Shown piece after piece: positions 23,826 through 32,566 of a stretch of DNA of 32,566 nucleotides. The stretch's first letter is position 1, and each line of letters starts with the position of its first letter. The DNA is taken from contig NVTE01000002.1 in NCBI GenBank assembly GCA_002401455.1, forward strand, positions 1 to 32,566, given 5' to 3'. The translations under genes and the position numbers were made by a program. The stretch comes from Alphaproteobacteria bacterium (GTDB lineage: Bacteria > Pseudomonadota > Alphaproteobacteria > Sphingomonadales > Emcibacteraceae). The notes under the pieces are model-generated. The model saw only the letters and a list, made by a program, of their open reading frames with translations, ran no database searches and was not told the DNA's origin.

Positions 23826-26565
23826 CCAATTGCAACTTCTTCAGTTGATAGAGCACATCCATGGCCTGTCTCGGGGTCAGTTCATCGGGATGAATTTCTG
23901 ACAGAGCCGACGCAATTTTCATGGCCGGGCTGTCGTCTTCACAAGGGGCCTGATGCTCTTGAGCCTGCATAGCAGAGAATAATGGCAAATCATCGACAAG
24001 ATCATCTATTTTCTTTCGGCCCTGACCATTGGCCGCCCCCTGCCCTTCCTGTTCCAGGCTGTGCAGCACCTGGGTCGCCCGGTCAACCACGACCTTTGGC
24101 AGGCCGGCCAGTTTCGCCACCTGAATACCGTACGAGCGGTCCGCCGCCCCCGCCGCCACTTCATGGAGGAAGATAATCTCGCCCTTCCAGTCCTTGACCT
24201 TCATAAAGTGCAGCGCCAGATCATCAAGTTTCGACGAGAGGGCGGTCATCTCATGATAATGGGTCGCGAACAAGGCCCGGCATTTATTAACTTCATGGAT
24301 ATGCTCCACCGCCGCCCAGGCGATGGACAGACCGTCATAAGTGGCGGTGCCGCGGCCAATCTCATCCAGGATCACCAGCGACCGTGCCGTCGACTGGTTC
24401 AGGATAGCCGCGGTTTCAACCATCTCCACCATGAAGGTCGACCGGCCCCGTGCCAGATCATCAGAGGCCCCGACCCGGCTGAACAGGCGGTCAACGATAC
24501 CCACATGAGCCGACGAAGCCGGCACGAAGCTGCCCATTTGCGCCATCAGGGCGATTAGGGCATTTTGACGCAGAAAGGTGCTTTTACCGGCCATATTGGG
24601 TCCGGTGATCAACCACAGTCGATTGCCCGGGTTCAGGTCACAGTCATTGGCGACAAAATGATCCACATGGGTCTTGGCCAGAGCGGCTTCAACCACCGGG
24701 TGTCGGCCATTTTCCACATCAAAACACAGACTGTCATCGACCTGAGGCCGACAGTAATTTTTCTCAGCGGCCAGCTCGGAAAGGGCCGTCGCCACATCCA
24801 GCTGGGCCAGACTTTGCGCGGCCAGGCTGATTTCCTGCCACTGCAGCAGAACCTCCCCGACCAACTCTTCAAAAATTTCATGTTCCAGGGCCAGCGCCCG
24901 GTCCGCCGCCTGGCCAATCTTCCCGGCCAGCTTCGCCAGTTCACTGCTGTTGAAGCGCACCACATTAGCCAGGGTCTGACGGTGAATGAATTCCTCATTC
25001 AGCGGCGGGGTCATCAGCTTGTCCGCATGGAGAGCCGTTACTTCAATAAAATACCCCAGGACATTGTTATATTTGATTTTTAAGCCATTTATTTCGGAGG
25101 CTTCCCGGTATTTAGCTTCCAGTGCCATGATCAACCGCTTGCTCTCACTGGACAGCATGCGAAACTCATCAAGGGCGGCATGATAACCCTTGGCAATAAA
25201 ATTACCGTCCCGGATGATGGTCGGCAAATCCACACCGAGAGACCGCTGCAGCAGGTCGATAATTTCCTGATGGGATCCCAGGTTTTCCAGAATAAGTTCA
25301 ATATCCTCTGGCAACCCAACTATATCCCCGGCCTGTGATTCTATCCGGCTTTGGAAGCTGAATTTGATATCCGCCGCCTGAATCAGCCCGTCACGGACAG
25401 CTGCCAGGTCACGGGGACCGCCTCGGCCAAGGGACAGGCGCGACATGGCCCGTTCCAGATCGGGACAGCGTTTCAGCAGCTCACGAATTTTATGGCGAAA
25501 GGCTTCATGCTCATAAAAATAAGCTACCAGGTCAAGACGTCTGTTAATGGTCCGGGCCTGCATCAGCGGCGCACTCAGGCGGCTATTCAGCAACCGCGCC
25601 CCAGCCCCGGTCATGGTCCGGTCAAGGCTGTGCAGCAGACTACCCTGTCGTGATCCGGCCAGGGTATGGGTCAGTTCCAGATTGCGCCGGGTCGCCCCGT
25701 CAATCATCATGGTGCAGTCTTCGCCGACCGACACCGGCCGGGCCAGTTTAGGCATCTTGCCCTTCTGGGTTTCCCGCAGATAAGTCACCAATGCCCCGCA
25801 GGCCGACAACTCAGCCCGGGTAAAGCTACCCAGTCCCTCCAAAACCTTGACCCCGTACATTTCTTTCAGAGTTCTTTCGGCCAGGGCACTATCAAAGCTG
25901 CGGCTTTCCACAAGGCTCAGGATATCCTGCCAGTCTTCCAGGGTATCGCCCAGGTCGTCACATTCCAGCACCTGCGCCGACAGGATCATCTCCCCGGCCT
26001 GCAGGCGGGAAAGCTCCGCTTCGAGGTTAGCCGCCGCGACCGTGCTGACAAAAAAATCACCGGTAGTAATATCCAGCCACGCCAGGGCAAAACTGTCCTG
26101 GCTGCGGGCTAGAGCGGCCAGAAAGTTATTCTGCCGGGCATTGAGCAGGTTTTCCTCGGTCAGGGTTCCCGGGGTCACCAGGCGGACCACATCCCGCTTC
26201 ACAACAGACTTTGCCCCGCGTTTTTTGGCCTCTGCCGGGTTTTCCATTTGTTCACAAACCGCGACCTTGAAGCCTTTTTTAATCAGGCGGGACAGATAGG
26301 TTTCCGCCGCATGGACCGGCACCCCGCACATGGGAATGTCATTTCCATCATGCTTGCCACGCTTGGTCAGGGTAATATCCAGTGCCGCCGACGCCCGGAC
26401 CGCATCATCAAAAAACAACTCATAAAAGTCGCCCATACGGTAAAACAACAGATACTCCTGATGCTTTTCCTTTAGATCAAGGAATTGCGCCATCATGGGA
26501 GTCACCGCAGAATCAGATTTGGACTTTGGTTTGTTTTTCTCGGCTGGCTTCAGAACGTCTGTCAT
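23818..26565 (-). CDS. mutS: DNA mismatch repair protein MutS
   Basis: Recognises base mismatches and small loops and recruits MutL. The 915-residue protein has the mismatch-reading motif MGDFYELF with Phe47 and Glu49. The ATPase domain has Walker [11 protein letters not shown] at about residue 654 and Walker [23 protein letters not shown] at about 730. The C-terminal region with [20 protein letters not shown] matches the tetramer-forming tail. A 25-residue N-terminal extension rich in Lys and Pro precedes the usual start ([14 protein letters not shown]). The ATG has AGGA six bases upstream and is preceded by an AT-rich palindrome. It heads the mutS-glnD-murJ chain, a conserved alphaproteobacterial arrangement. 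Confidence 0.97.
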   Translation of the reverse strand: MTDVLKPAEKNKPKSKSDSAVTPMMAQFLDLKEKHQEYLLFYRMGDFYELFFDDAVRASAALDITLTKRGKHDGNDIPMCGVPVHAAETYLSRLIKKGFKVAVCEQMENPAEAKKRGAKSVVKRDVVRLVTPGTLTEENLLNARQNNFLAALARSQDSFALAWLDITTGDFFVSTVAAANLEAELSRLQAGEMILSAQVLECDDLGDTLEDWQDILSLVESRSFDSALAERTLKEMYGVKVLEGLGSFTRAELSACGALVTYLRETQKGKMPKLARPVSVGEDCTMMIDGATRRNLELTHTLAGSRQGSLLHSLDRTMTGAGARLLNSRLSAPLMQARTINRRLDLVAYFYEHEAFRHKIRELLKRCPDLERAMSRLSLGRGGPRDLAAVRDGLIQAADIKFSFQSRIESQAGDIVGLPEDIELILENLGSHQEIIDLLQRSLGVDLPTIIRDGNFIAKGYHAALDEFRMLSSESKRLIMALEAKYREASEINGLKIKYNNVLGYFIEVTALHADKLMTPPLNEEFIHRQTLANVVRFNSSELAKLAGKIGQAADRALALEHEIFEELVGEVLLQWQEISLAAQSLAQLDVATALSELAAEKNYCRPQVDDSLCFDVENGRHPVVEAALAKTHVDHFVANDCDLNPGNRLWLITGPNMAGKSTFLRQNALIALMAQMGSFVPASSAHVGIVDRLFSRVGASDDLARGRSTFMVEMVETAAILNQSTARSLVILDEIGRGTATYDGLSIAWAAVEHIHEVNKCRALFATHYHEMTALSSKLDDLALHFMKVKDWKGEIIFLHEVAAGAADRSYGIQVAKLAGLPKVVVDRATQVLHSLEQEGQGAANGQGRKKIDDLVDDLPLFSAMQAQEHQAPCEDDSPAMKIASALSEIHPDELTPRQAMDVLYQLKKLQLDD

Positions 26566-26575
26566 ATGATCCTAC

Positions 26576-26598
26576 AACTTTATAATATTAATAAAGTT
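26576..26598. repeat. AT-rich palindrome just upstream of mutS
   Basis: AACTTTAT and ATAAAGTT are exact reverse complements around seven bases, ending ten bases before the mutS start codon. On the plus strand it is followed by a T-run, so it could halt transcripts running away from mutS, but no plus-strand gene needs it. It could instead be an operator or a 5' leader hairpin that limits mutS translation. Confidence 0.3.
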
Positions 26599-26820
26599 TT
26601 TTGGTGTTTACATTTAACTAAATTACAATATATATAGCATTTAAGTAATATTATTTATGCCCTGCAGTTGACACACTTAAAGATATATTTTTCTGATTAT
26701 CAAAAATACCTTAGGGTGACATAGCTGAAGGCACTTTATCTGTTCCGTTTGGCGAATGCAATTTTTCCAGACGAAATCAGAACAATAAAAAAACAAAAAG
26801 ACAGTAAAAGGATTTGGGCA

Positions 26821-29097
26821 ATGAGTGACAAAAAAAATGATTTCGGCGATAAGGAAGCCCTCCATTATCATGCCGCCGGACGTCCGGGGAAACTGGAAAT
26901 ACGAGCAACCAAATCCATGGCGACACAGCGCGACCTGTCCCTAGCCTATTCCCCCGGGGTTGCGGCCCCGGTTCTGGCCATTGCCGACGACCCGGGACTG
27001 GCTTACGATTACACCGCCAAGGGCAACCTAGTCGCCATCATCACCAATGGCACGGCGATCCTCGGCCTGGGCAATCTCGGGGCTCTGGCCTCGAAGCCCG
27101 TGATGGAGGGTAAAGCTGTCCTGTTCAAGAGATTTGCCGATATCGATGGCATTGACCTTGAGGTCGACACCACCGATGTAGATGAATTTATCAACTGCGT
27201 CAAGCTGCTGGGCCCGACCTTTGGCGGCATTAACCTTGAGGACATCAAGGCCCCGGAATGTTTCATCATCGAACAGGCCCTGCGCGAAAAGATGGATATC
27301 CCGGTTTTCCATGATGATCAACACGGCACGGCGATTATCACTGCCGCCGGCATCATCAATGCTATCGACATCACCGGCCGGGACATCAAAACCGTCAAGA
27401 TCGTTGTTAATGGTGCCGGGGCTGCGGCTATTGCCTGCACGGAACTGATCAAGGCCATGGGGGTTTCCCATAATAATGTCATCATGTGTGACAGCAAGGG
27501 CGTGATTTATCAAGACCGCAAGGAGGGCATGAACCAGTGGAAATCTGCTCATGCCATCGACACCCCTCACCGGACGCTGGAAGACGCACTGGTCGGGGCT
27601 GATATTTTCCTCGGCCTTTCCGTCAAAGACGCCGTCTCCCAGGATATGGTCATCAACATGGCCGACAAACCGATTATCTTTGCCATGGCCAACCCGGACC
27701 CGGAAATCAGGCCTGAGGACGTGAAAGAAGTGCGCTCAGACGCCATCGTCGCCACCGGCCGGTCTGATTATCCCAATCAGGTCAATAACGTCCTGGGCTT
27801 TCCCTATATTTTCCGTGGTGCCCTGGATGTGCGCGCCAGTACCATCAATGATGAGATGAAAATCGCCGCCGCCCTCGCCATCGCCGAACTGGCCCGCAAG
27901 GATGTGCCGGACGAAGTGGCCGCTGCCTATACCGGTGGCCATCCCAAATATGGCCCAGAATATATTATCCCGGCCCCCTTTGACCCGCGCCTGATCAGTG
28001 CCATCTCACCCGCTGTCGCCGAAGCCGCCATCAAAAGTGGGGTTGCCAAACGGCCGATCATCGACATGAACGCCTACCGCAAGGAACTAGCGGCCCGGCT
28101 CAATCCGACCACCGGCACCCTGCAGATGATCTATGACCAGCTGTGTACTGACCCAAAACGGGTGATCTTCACCGAGGGCGATGAAGAAACTGTCCTGCGG
28201 GCAGCGCTTGGCTTTGAGCAGAATGGCTATGGCCACGCGGTTCTGATCGGCTATGAAGACAAAATACGCGACCACCTTGAGCATATCGGTCATGATCGCA
28301 ATGACGATCTGGAAATTCATCATGGCCGCACCAGTGACAATAGCGCCGATTATGCCGAATTTCTCTATAAAAAATTACAACGCAAGGGCTATCTCTACCA
28401 GGATTGCTTGCGTCTAGTGCGCACCGACCGCAATGTGTTTGGGGCCTGCATGCTGGCCTTTGGTCATGCGGACGCCATGATCACCGGTCATAACCGCCAC
28501 TATGCCGCGGCCCTGACCAGCATCATGAAAGTGATCGATCCGCTGCCCGATAGCAAAGCCATTGGCCTGTCCATCGTCATCTCTGGCGACCGGACCATTT
28601 TTATTGCCGATACCGCCATTAATGAAATGCCGACCGCAGAAGAAACCGCCGAAATCGCCATTAATGCGGCCAGAGCTGTGCGTCATTTCGGCATTGAGCC
28701 CCGGGTCGCCTTCATGTCCTATACCAACTTTGGCAACCCAACTGGCGGCATTCTGGCGACCACTTCCCGTGAGGCGGTTAGTGTTTTAGACGCCCAGGAG
28801 GTTGATTTTGAATATGAAGGCGAAATGCACGCCGGGGTCGCCCTTAATCCTGAAATCATGAAGTCCTACCCCTTCTGTCGTCTGTCGGGGCCAGCCAATG
28901 TATTGATCATGCCGGGCATGCATTCCGCCCATATCTCAACCAAGCTGATCCGGGAACTGGGTGGTGGCACGGTGATTGGCCCGATGCTGGTTGGCCTGAC
29001 CCATTCGGTACAGGTGATCCCCATGGGTTCTTATGCCTCCGAAATCATCAACCTGGCCGCTCTGGCCGCCCATAATGTCAATCTTCTGAAGAAGTGA
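26821..29097 (+). CDS. maeB: NADP-dependent malic enzyme with phosphotransacetylase-like domain
   Basis: Decarboxylates malate to pyruvate with reduction of NADP, linking the TCA cycle to gluconeogenesis and lipid synthesis. The 758 residues from ATG 26821 (AAAGGA upstream) form two parts. Residues 1-430 are the malic enzyme domain with [32 protein letters not shown] and the nucleotide site [12 protein letters not shown]. Residues from about 440 to the end resemble phosphate acetyltransferase ([28 protein letters not shown]) and in relatives serve in oligomerisation and acetyl-CoA regulation, not catalysis. The frame can be extended to a TTG at 26749, which lacks support. A TTGACA occurs at 26668-26673 upstream but without a clear -10 at normal spacing. 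Confidence 0.96.
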   Translation: MSDKKNDFGDKEALHYHAAGRPGKLEIRATKSMATQRDLSLAYSPGVAAPVLAIADDPGLAYDYTAKGNLVAIITNGTAILGLGNLGALASKPVMEGKAVLFKRFADIDGIDLEVDTTDVDEFINCVKLLGPTFGGINLEDIKAPECFIIEQALREKMDIPVFHDDQHGTAIITAAGIINAIDITGRDIKTVKIVVNGAGAAAIACTELIKAMGVSHNNVIMCDSKGVIYQDRKEGMNQWKSAHAIDTPHRTLEDALVGADIFLGLSVKDAVSQDMVINMADKPIIFAMANPDPEIRPEDVKEVRSDAIVATGRSDYPNQVNNVLGFPYIFRGALDVRASTINDEMKIAAALAIAELARKDVPDEVAAAYTGGHPKYGPEYIIPAPFDPRLISAISPAVAEAAIKSGVAKRPIIDMNAYRKELAARLNPTTGTLQMIYDQLCTDPKRVIFTEGDEETVLRAALGFEQNGYGHAVLIGYEDKIRDHLEHIGHDRNDDLEIHHGRTSDNSADYAEFLYKKLQRKGYLYQDCLRLVRTDRNVFGACMLAFGHADAMITGHNRHYAAALTSIMKVIDPLPDSKAIGLSIVISGDRTIFIADTAINEMPTAEETAEIAINAARAVRHFGIEPRVAFMSYTNFGNPTGGILATTSREAVSVLDAQEVDFEYEGEMHAGVALNPEIMKSYPFCRLSGPANVLIMPGMHSAHISTKLIRELGGGTVIGPMLVGLTHSVQVIPMGSYASEIINLAALAAHNVNLLKK

Positions 29098-29156
29098 GAC
29101 CAGAAGTCCTAACAAAAGTCCGGAGGACCTAAAAGGCCTTACCAGCCAGAGTGATT

Positions 29157-29193
29157 AAAACAGCTAAGGACATTTGTCGGTAGCTGTTTTTTT
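29157..29193. terminator. Shared two-way terminator of maeB and olsB
   Basis: AAAACAGCTA pairs with TAGCTGTTTT, and inside it GACA pairs with TGTC. Seven T follow on the plus strand, giving a good terminator 60 bases after maeB. On the minus strand it begins three bases after the olsB stop codon and ends in TTTTAATC, so it probably works for both genes. Confidence 0.85.
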
Positions 29194-29195
29194 CC

Positions 29196-30029
29196 TCAGG
29201 TGCCGATGAATAACTGGGGGCTGGTTTCCCGTAATTTATCGGTCATCAAGAGTATCAGGACATCGGTGGTATCGAATTGTTCGTCGATCACCGCGCCGTC
29301 GCCAATGAAGCAGCCCAGCCGGGCATAGCCCCGGACCAGAGGTGCCAACTGGCGCTTGGCTTTACCGACATTGATCTCATCCCAGGCATAATAATCCATT
29401 TTCTGATAATGCTCAGGCAAGGCTGGAATGTTGAATTCGTCGGGGGTTTTATATTTATGATACAGGTAGGACAGCGGCAGTTCCAGGTCGCCCTGTATGA
29501 CACCGGCCAGGCTGGCACAGCCAAACATACAGCCGACATTATTTTGGACGATATATTTCACGATCGCCCGCCACATGAGCTGAATGATGTTATTTGAGCG
29601 ATAGTCTTCCCGCACACAGCTGCGGCCCAGTTCCAGCAATTGCCGGCCGGCCATCATGGTGCGGAAATAGTCATTATCCATATTGCTCAGGTCAAATTCC
29701 TGAAAGGAATAAAACTCATGGATACTGTCAATCTTCTCTTCCCGCAGCAGACGGTAGGTGGCAATCACGGCATCCTCGCCGCTTTTTGTGGTATCGAAGG
29801 CCAGAAGCTGGTCACAAATCAAATCAAAATCGTCAAAATCCCGCTTCTGCGCAGCCATTTCCGGACTGGCTTTGGCCTGCATTTCCTCATAGAAAACCGT
29901 GTAACGCAGCTTCTGGGCCGCGATGATTTCCTCTTCGGTCCGGGCAAGACGGATTTCTATCGGTCCTGCGCTTATCAATACGTCATGTGCCGCGATGCGT
30001 TCCGCACCGATTTCTGATTTTATAGTCAT
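29196..30029 (-). CDS. olsB: L-ornithine N(alpha)-acyltransferase (OlsB-like)
   Basis: GNAT-fold enzyme that attaches a 3-hydroxyacyl chain from ACP to ornithine, the first step of ornithine-lipid synthesis, used by many bacteria when phosphate is scarce. The 277-residue product has the family segments LRYTVFYEEMQAK (41-53), LLELGRSCVREDYRSNNIIQLMW (about 131-153) and GCMFGCASLAGV, followed by the C-terminal region with PPLVRGYARLG-type sequence (APLVRGYARLGCFIGDGAVID). The partner acyltransferase OlsA is not beside it. Assignment to OlsB against other hemolysin-like acyltransferases of this family is likely, not certain. The gene has a recognisable promoter and shares a terminator with maeB. 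Confidence 0.85.
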   Translation of the reverse strand: MTIKSEIGAERIAAHDVLISAGPIEIRLARTEEEIIAAQKLRYTVFYEEMQAKASPEMAAQKRDFDDFDLICDQLLAFDTTKSGEDAVIATYRLLREEKIDSIHEFYSFQEFDLSNMDNDYFRTMMAGRQLLELGRSCVREDYRSNNIIQLMWRAIVKYIVQNNVGCMFGCASLAGVIQGDLELPLSYLYHKYKTPDEFNIPALPEHYQKMDYYAWDEINVGKAKRQLAPLVRGYARLGCFIGDGAVIDEQFDTTDVLILLMTDKLRETSPQLFIGT

Positions 30030-30061
30030 GTGTCTTTTCTTCAGCTATCCCTGATCCAATT

Positions 30062-30089
30062 GTTATAAATCATCTATTCATTCGTTCAA
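30062..30089 (-). promoter_or_regulatory. Sigma-70-type promoter of olsB
   Basis: On the minus strand TTGAAC and TATAAC are separated by 16 bases, with the -10 ending 32 bases before the olsB ATG. Four of six and five of six positions match consensus. I see no convincing pho box (repeats of CTGTCAT type) over or near it. Confidence 0.55.
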
Positions 30090-30139
30090 GTCTTACCTAT
30101 ACTAGGGGCTAAATTTTACCTCAGAGATATCGTAACTAT

Positions 30140-30676
30140 ATGCCCCTCCCCACCATCACCTGCCCCATATGCGGCGCAAAAATTTCCCACGCCCTGTCGC
30201 ACCAGGACTTCACCTGCGCCTTTTGCCATTTTGAACACTGCACACCAACCGGGTCCCGGGATCAGGTGATCCCCGATGTGATAAACCTGTCCCAACTCCT
30301 TAATATTAAACGCGTATCTACAGTATATATTGAGAACGGACAGGCTATGCCAGAGGACGGCCCTGCCCTGAATTTTTGCTCCCTAGCCCCGGATGATCGC
30401 CAAGTTGAGGCCATATGGGCGGATAGGGTCCTGCCCTTTCAGGAAAATCTAAACCAGTTTTTTCAGGAAAAATATCACCAGTTGGTGCCCGGCGGCCTGC
30501 TGTATCTTTCAACACCGGTGAAGGGATATTTTCGAAACCCCGCGCCCCTGCCCGGGCAGATCAATTTTTTCAAGGCCAAGAACATCATGTTCCTGCTCGA
30601 ACAGCACGGCTTTAAAATGGCCTGGCGTCAGAACAGATTCGCCTCAACCTTGAAAATTATTGCCCGCAGGTGTTAG
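30140..30676 (+). CDS. Zinc-ribbon protein with degenerate methyltransferase-like C-terminus
   Basis: Not a protein I can name. The 178 residues start with a zinc ribbon, Cys8-x2-Cys11 and Cys26-x2-Cys29 (CPICG and CAFC). The C-terminal part resembles the last third of class I SAM-dependent methyltransferases: FFQEKYHQLVPGGLLYLSTP (about 108-127) followed by INFFKAKNIMFLLEQHGFK, which are the PGG strand-loop and the His/Asn-FF plus LLExxGF motifs. The glycine-rich SAM-binding motif I that should precede this is absent; the intervening 75 residues show no GxGxG. It may therefore be a non-catalytic relative with a binding role. It stands alone between divergent olsB and converging ampG and stops four bases before ampG ends. 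Confidence 0.6.
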   Translation: MPLPTITCPICGAKISHALSHQDFTCAFCHFEHCTPTGSRDQVIPDVINLSQLLNIKRVSTVYIENGQAMPEDGPALNFCSLAPDDRQVEAIWADRVLPFQENLNQFFQEKYHQLVPGGLLYLSTPVKGYFRNPAPLPGQINFFKAKNIMFLLEQHGFKMAWRQNRFASTLKIIARRC

Positions 30677-30680
30677 CTTT

Positions 30681-32030
30681 TCAGGTCTTACCCGAGAACT
30701 GATGGGAAATCCCCATATTATATTTGCGCAGATAAAACAGCAGCAGGATTCCCGGTACAGCGGCAAATATGGTCAGGGTGAAGAAATTAACCCAGCCCAA
30801 GCTTTCGACCCAATGACCAGCATTGGCCGACAGGAAGACTCTGGGCACTGCGGATAATGCGCTCATCAGGGCATATTGGGTCGCGGAAAAGGCTTTATTG
30901 CACAGGGCCGAGAGATAGGCCACAAAAACAACGGTCCCCATGCCGCCGGTGAAATTCTCGGCCCCTATGGTAACATGCAGAAACAGGACATCAGCCCCCA
31001 TATGATATTGGGCAATGAACAGGCCGTTTGATAACAACTGCAACACCCCCGTCAGCACCAGGGCCCTGAACATGCCAATCCTGCTGAGCAGGACACCGCC
31101 CAAGGCAATCCCGGACAGAGTGGCGACAAGGCCAAAACCCTTGACGATGGTCCCGACCTGGGTTTTGGTAAACCCCAGGGCATCCACCAGGAACAGATTG
31201 GTTATCACCCCCGCTAAGGCATCCCCGAGCTTAAATAACACGATGGTCAACAGAATAACAACCCAGGCCTTTTTGGTCATAAAGCTCTGAAAAGGCGTGG
31301 CCACCGCAGTCTGTCCCCAGGCGAGGAAACGAGAAAATCTCATACTGAAATTCTGGTGGAATTTTTCAATAAGCGCCGCCTCCTGGTCATTGACGGCCTG
31401 CTTTTCAGTACTGTCCGGTTCCTTGACCAGAAGGCAGGTGATCATACCGATAACCATCAGGGAACCCATGATAAAATAAACCATCGTCCACGCCATAATA
31501 TCAGCCAGAATTAAACTACCGCCGCCCGACACGAGCATGGCAATCCGGTAACCATAAATCGCCATTCCAGCCCCGGCGGCCTGCTCTTCATCAGTCAGGC
31601 TGTCAATGCGGAAAGCATCAATCACGATATCCTGAGTCGCCGAACTGAAGGTTAAAGACAGGGCGATCAAGGCCGTCAGAACAGGCGTTGATGCCGAGGC
31701 AAACAGTCCCAGAGCGACAATCGCCGTCATGACCATGGCCTGAGACAGGATCATCCAACCCCGACGCTGCCCGAGCCGTGCGGTCAGAAAGGGCAAAGAC
31801 ATCCGGTCAATCAAGGGGGCCCAGGCAAATTTAAACAAATAGGGCAGTCCCAACAGAGAAAATTGCACCACTTCCCCCAGCGACAGGCCATCTTCTTTCA
31901 GCCAAAGCCCCAGAACACTGAAGGTCAGAGCTAAAGGCAATCCGCTGGAAAACCCCAAGAACAACATTGAGACAATATTTTTCTGGCGGTAAATTTCAAT
32001 GGCGACCCACCAGCTTTTTACCCGTTCCAC
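30681..32030 (-). CDS. ampG: AmpG-like muropeptide permease (MFS)
   Basis: Inner-membrane transporter that brings anhydro-muropeptides from peptidoglycan turnover into the cytoplasm for recycling. The protein has about 449 residues with 12 or more membrane segments. Its N-terminus carries the AmpG hallmark LFLGFSSGLPLALTFSVLG, the segment GLPYLFKFAWAPLIDRM and LGQRRGWMILSQ. The region SATQDIVIDAFRIDSL is also typical of the family. Two GTG codons are possible: the one at 32030 has AAGG nine bases upstream and is preferred, while 32039 lies only one base from that site. It converges with the zinc-ribbon gene and follows the SYLF-domain gene by about 38 bases. No beta-lactamase or ampD gene is visible beside it. 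Confidence 0.88.
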   Translation of the reverse strand: MERVKSWWVAIEIYRQKNIVSMLFLGFSSGLPLALTFSVLGLWLKEDGLSLGEVVQFSLLGLPYLFKFAWAPLIDRMSLPFLTARLGQRRGWMILSQAMVMTAIVALGLFASASTPVLTALIALSLTFSSATQDIVIDAFRIDSLTDEEQAAGAGMAIYGYRIAMLVSGGGSLILADIMAWTMVYFIMGSLMVIGMITCLLVKEPDSTEKQAVNDQEAALIEKFHQNFSMRFSRFLAWGQTAVATPFQSFMTKKAWVVILLTIVLFKLGDALAGVITNLFLVDALGFTKTQVGTIVKGFGLVATLSGIALGGVLLSRIGMFRALVLTGVLQLLSNGLFIAQYHMGADVLFLHVTIGAENFTGGMGTVVFVAYLSALCNKAFSATQYALMSALSAVPRVFLSANAGHWVESLGWVNFFTLTIFAAVPGILLLFYLRKYNMGISHQFSGKT

Positions 32031-32068
32031 TCCCAGCACCCTTTTTTATATTGTGTGATCCGCAGAAC

Positions 32069-32566
32069 TCACTTGTTGAGTTTTTTGCTTTTCCAGTATT
32101 TGGTCCCCTGCAGCGTCGCCTGAAGTGCCAGGCCCTTGACCGTCATCTGATAGACCGTCACCCCGCCAACCACCGTATCAGCGGCATTGACCTCTCCGCC
32201 TTCGTCGTCAAGGGTCGCCGCCGCGTCGGCCTGACCGGATAAATCCCAGCCATGCTCAACAAAATTATCAAAGGCTGAGCGTTTGTGAAAAATCATCACC
32301 GCCCGGTAATCTTTAATGCCAAGACCAATCCCGACACCACCGGTTGCCATCCTCATGAAAGTATTCTTGCCGGACTTATTATCATGAGCCACCCCCTTGC
32401 CGCTGCCCGCAGACAGAAAGATCAGGTTGATGCCGCCATTGTTAAACACCGCGTAGCCTTCAGCTTTCTTGATCATGCCCTTGGCCTCAGGGTGATTGTC
32501 ATAGAGCTGCTCCAGAGCCTCCGTCCGCATCTCCAGGATCTCGGCCCGTTTTTTTTCCTTAGACTT
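32069..32566 (-). CDS. SYLF-domain (YSC84-like) lipid-binding protein, N-terminus beyond window
   Basis: SYLF proteins bind phosphoinositides or other lipids in eukaryotes; bacterial relatives are usually exported proteins of unknown role. Visible are 165 residues. The start of the domain (ALEQLYDNHPEAKGMIKKAEGYAVF with small gaps) is followed by a Gly-rich core (SAGSGKGVAHDNKSG and MATGGVGIGLGIKDYRAVMIF), then an acidic stretch and the final segment VYQMTVKGLALQATLQGTKYW, which is the expected domain end. The frame stays open across the right edge (KSKEKKRAEILEMR), where a signal peptide or lipoprotein signal would be expected. It lies upstream of ampG on the same strand and could be co-transcribed with it. 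Confidence 0.85.
   Translation of the reverse strand, partial: KSKEKKRAEILEMRTEALEQLYDNHPEAKGMIKKAEGYAVFNNGGINLIFLSAGSGKGVAHDNKSGKNTFMRMATGGVGIGLGIKDYRAVMIFHKRSAFDNFVEHGWDLSGQADAAATLDDEGGEVNAADTVVGGVTVYQMTVKGLALQATLQGTKYWKSKKLNK

Noticed and set aside
26668-26673. TTGACA as a maeB promoter -35
   Set aside because: A perfect -35 hexamer, but the sequence 16-18 bases downstream does not resemble a -10, so I did not list it as a promoter.
26749-26820. TTG start extending maeB by 24 residues
   Set aside because: No ribosome binding site, and the ATG at 26821 has AAAGGA at good spacing and gives the usual family length.
1-32566. Mobile elements, CRISPR arrays, tRNA or rRNA genes
   Set aside because: I saw no direct-repeat array, transposase, integrase, att-like duplication or RNA gene; gene content and composition look vertically inherited throughout.

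Overview
This window looks like core chromosome of an alphaproteobacterium. Three things point there: a rel-pyrE-(DUF2062)-pdxJ-acpS-lepB-rnc-era chain with rpoZ and folK just upstream, a mutS-glnD-murJ chain, and a CpdR-type single-domain response regulator. All three are familiar alphaproteobacterial arrangements. The ornithine-lipid enzyme OlsB, the stand-alone MaeB-type malic enzyme and moderate GC with AT-rich intergenic DNA fit a free-living, probably aquatic lineage outside Rhizobiales and Caulobacterales (Emcibacterales, Kordiimonadales or Sneathiellales are guesses). I see no rRNA, tRNA, CRISPR array, prophage or insertion sequence. No gene-free stretch exceeds 300 bases; the longest is 26566-26820, the AT-rich divergent promoter region of mutS and maeB.

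Layout. 1-1171: alanine dehydrogenase (cut by the left edge) divergent from an Lrp/AsnC regulator, with a palindrome in the shared control region. 1235-1420: an orphan 61-residue protein, followed by a perfect 19-bp hairpin that also supplies the era stop codon. 1467-8498 (minus): a tight operon for stringent response, pyrimidine and pyridoxal phosphate synthesis, ACP activation, protein secretion and ribosome/RNA processing. 8567-9710 (minus): rpoZ with its own terminator, then folK. 9779-11046 (plus): a NYN-family nuclease followed by a family-5-like uracil-DNA glycosylase. 11135-13716 (plus): an exported metallo-beta-lactamase-fold hydrolase, an exported His/Asn-rich protein and a ZnT9-like cation exporter. 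13859-18453 (minus): aminopeptidase N behind a LuxO/NtrC-like sigma-54 activator, preceded by cpdR. 18665-19531 (plus): N-formylglutamate amidohydrolase, overlapping tail to tail with murJ. 19499-26565 (minus): mutS-glnD-murJ. 26821-29097 (plus): malic enzyme. 29196-30029 (minus): olsB. 30140-30676 (plus): a zinc-ribbon protein with a broken methyltransferase fold. 30681-32566 (minus): an AmpG-like permease and a SYLF-domain protein cut by the right edge.

How the genes work together: the minus-strand operons tie growth control (Rel, RNA polymerase omega, GlnD) to housekeeping biosynthesis and to cell-envelope work (LepB, MurJ, AmpG, OlsB). The more original material lies between them: the orphan small ORF and its hairpin, a probable CTG start on the DUF2062 gene, the NYN/UDG pair, a possible metal-handling neighbourhood at 11.1-13.7 kb, an orphan sigma-54 activator, and the zinc-ribbon pseudo-methyltransferase. 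I did not find a convincing wholly new multi-gene system; these are the best leads.
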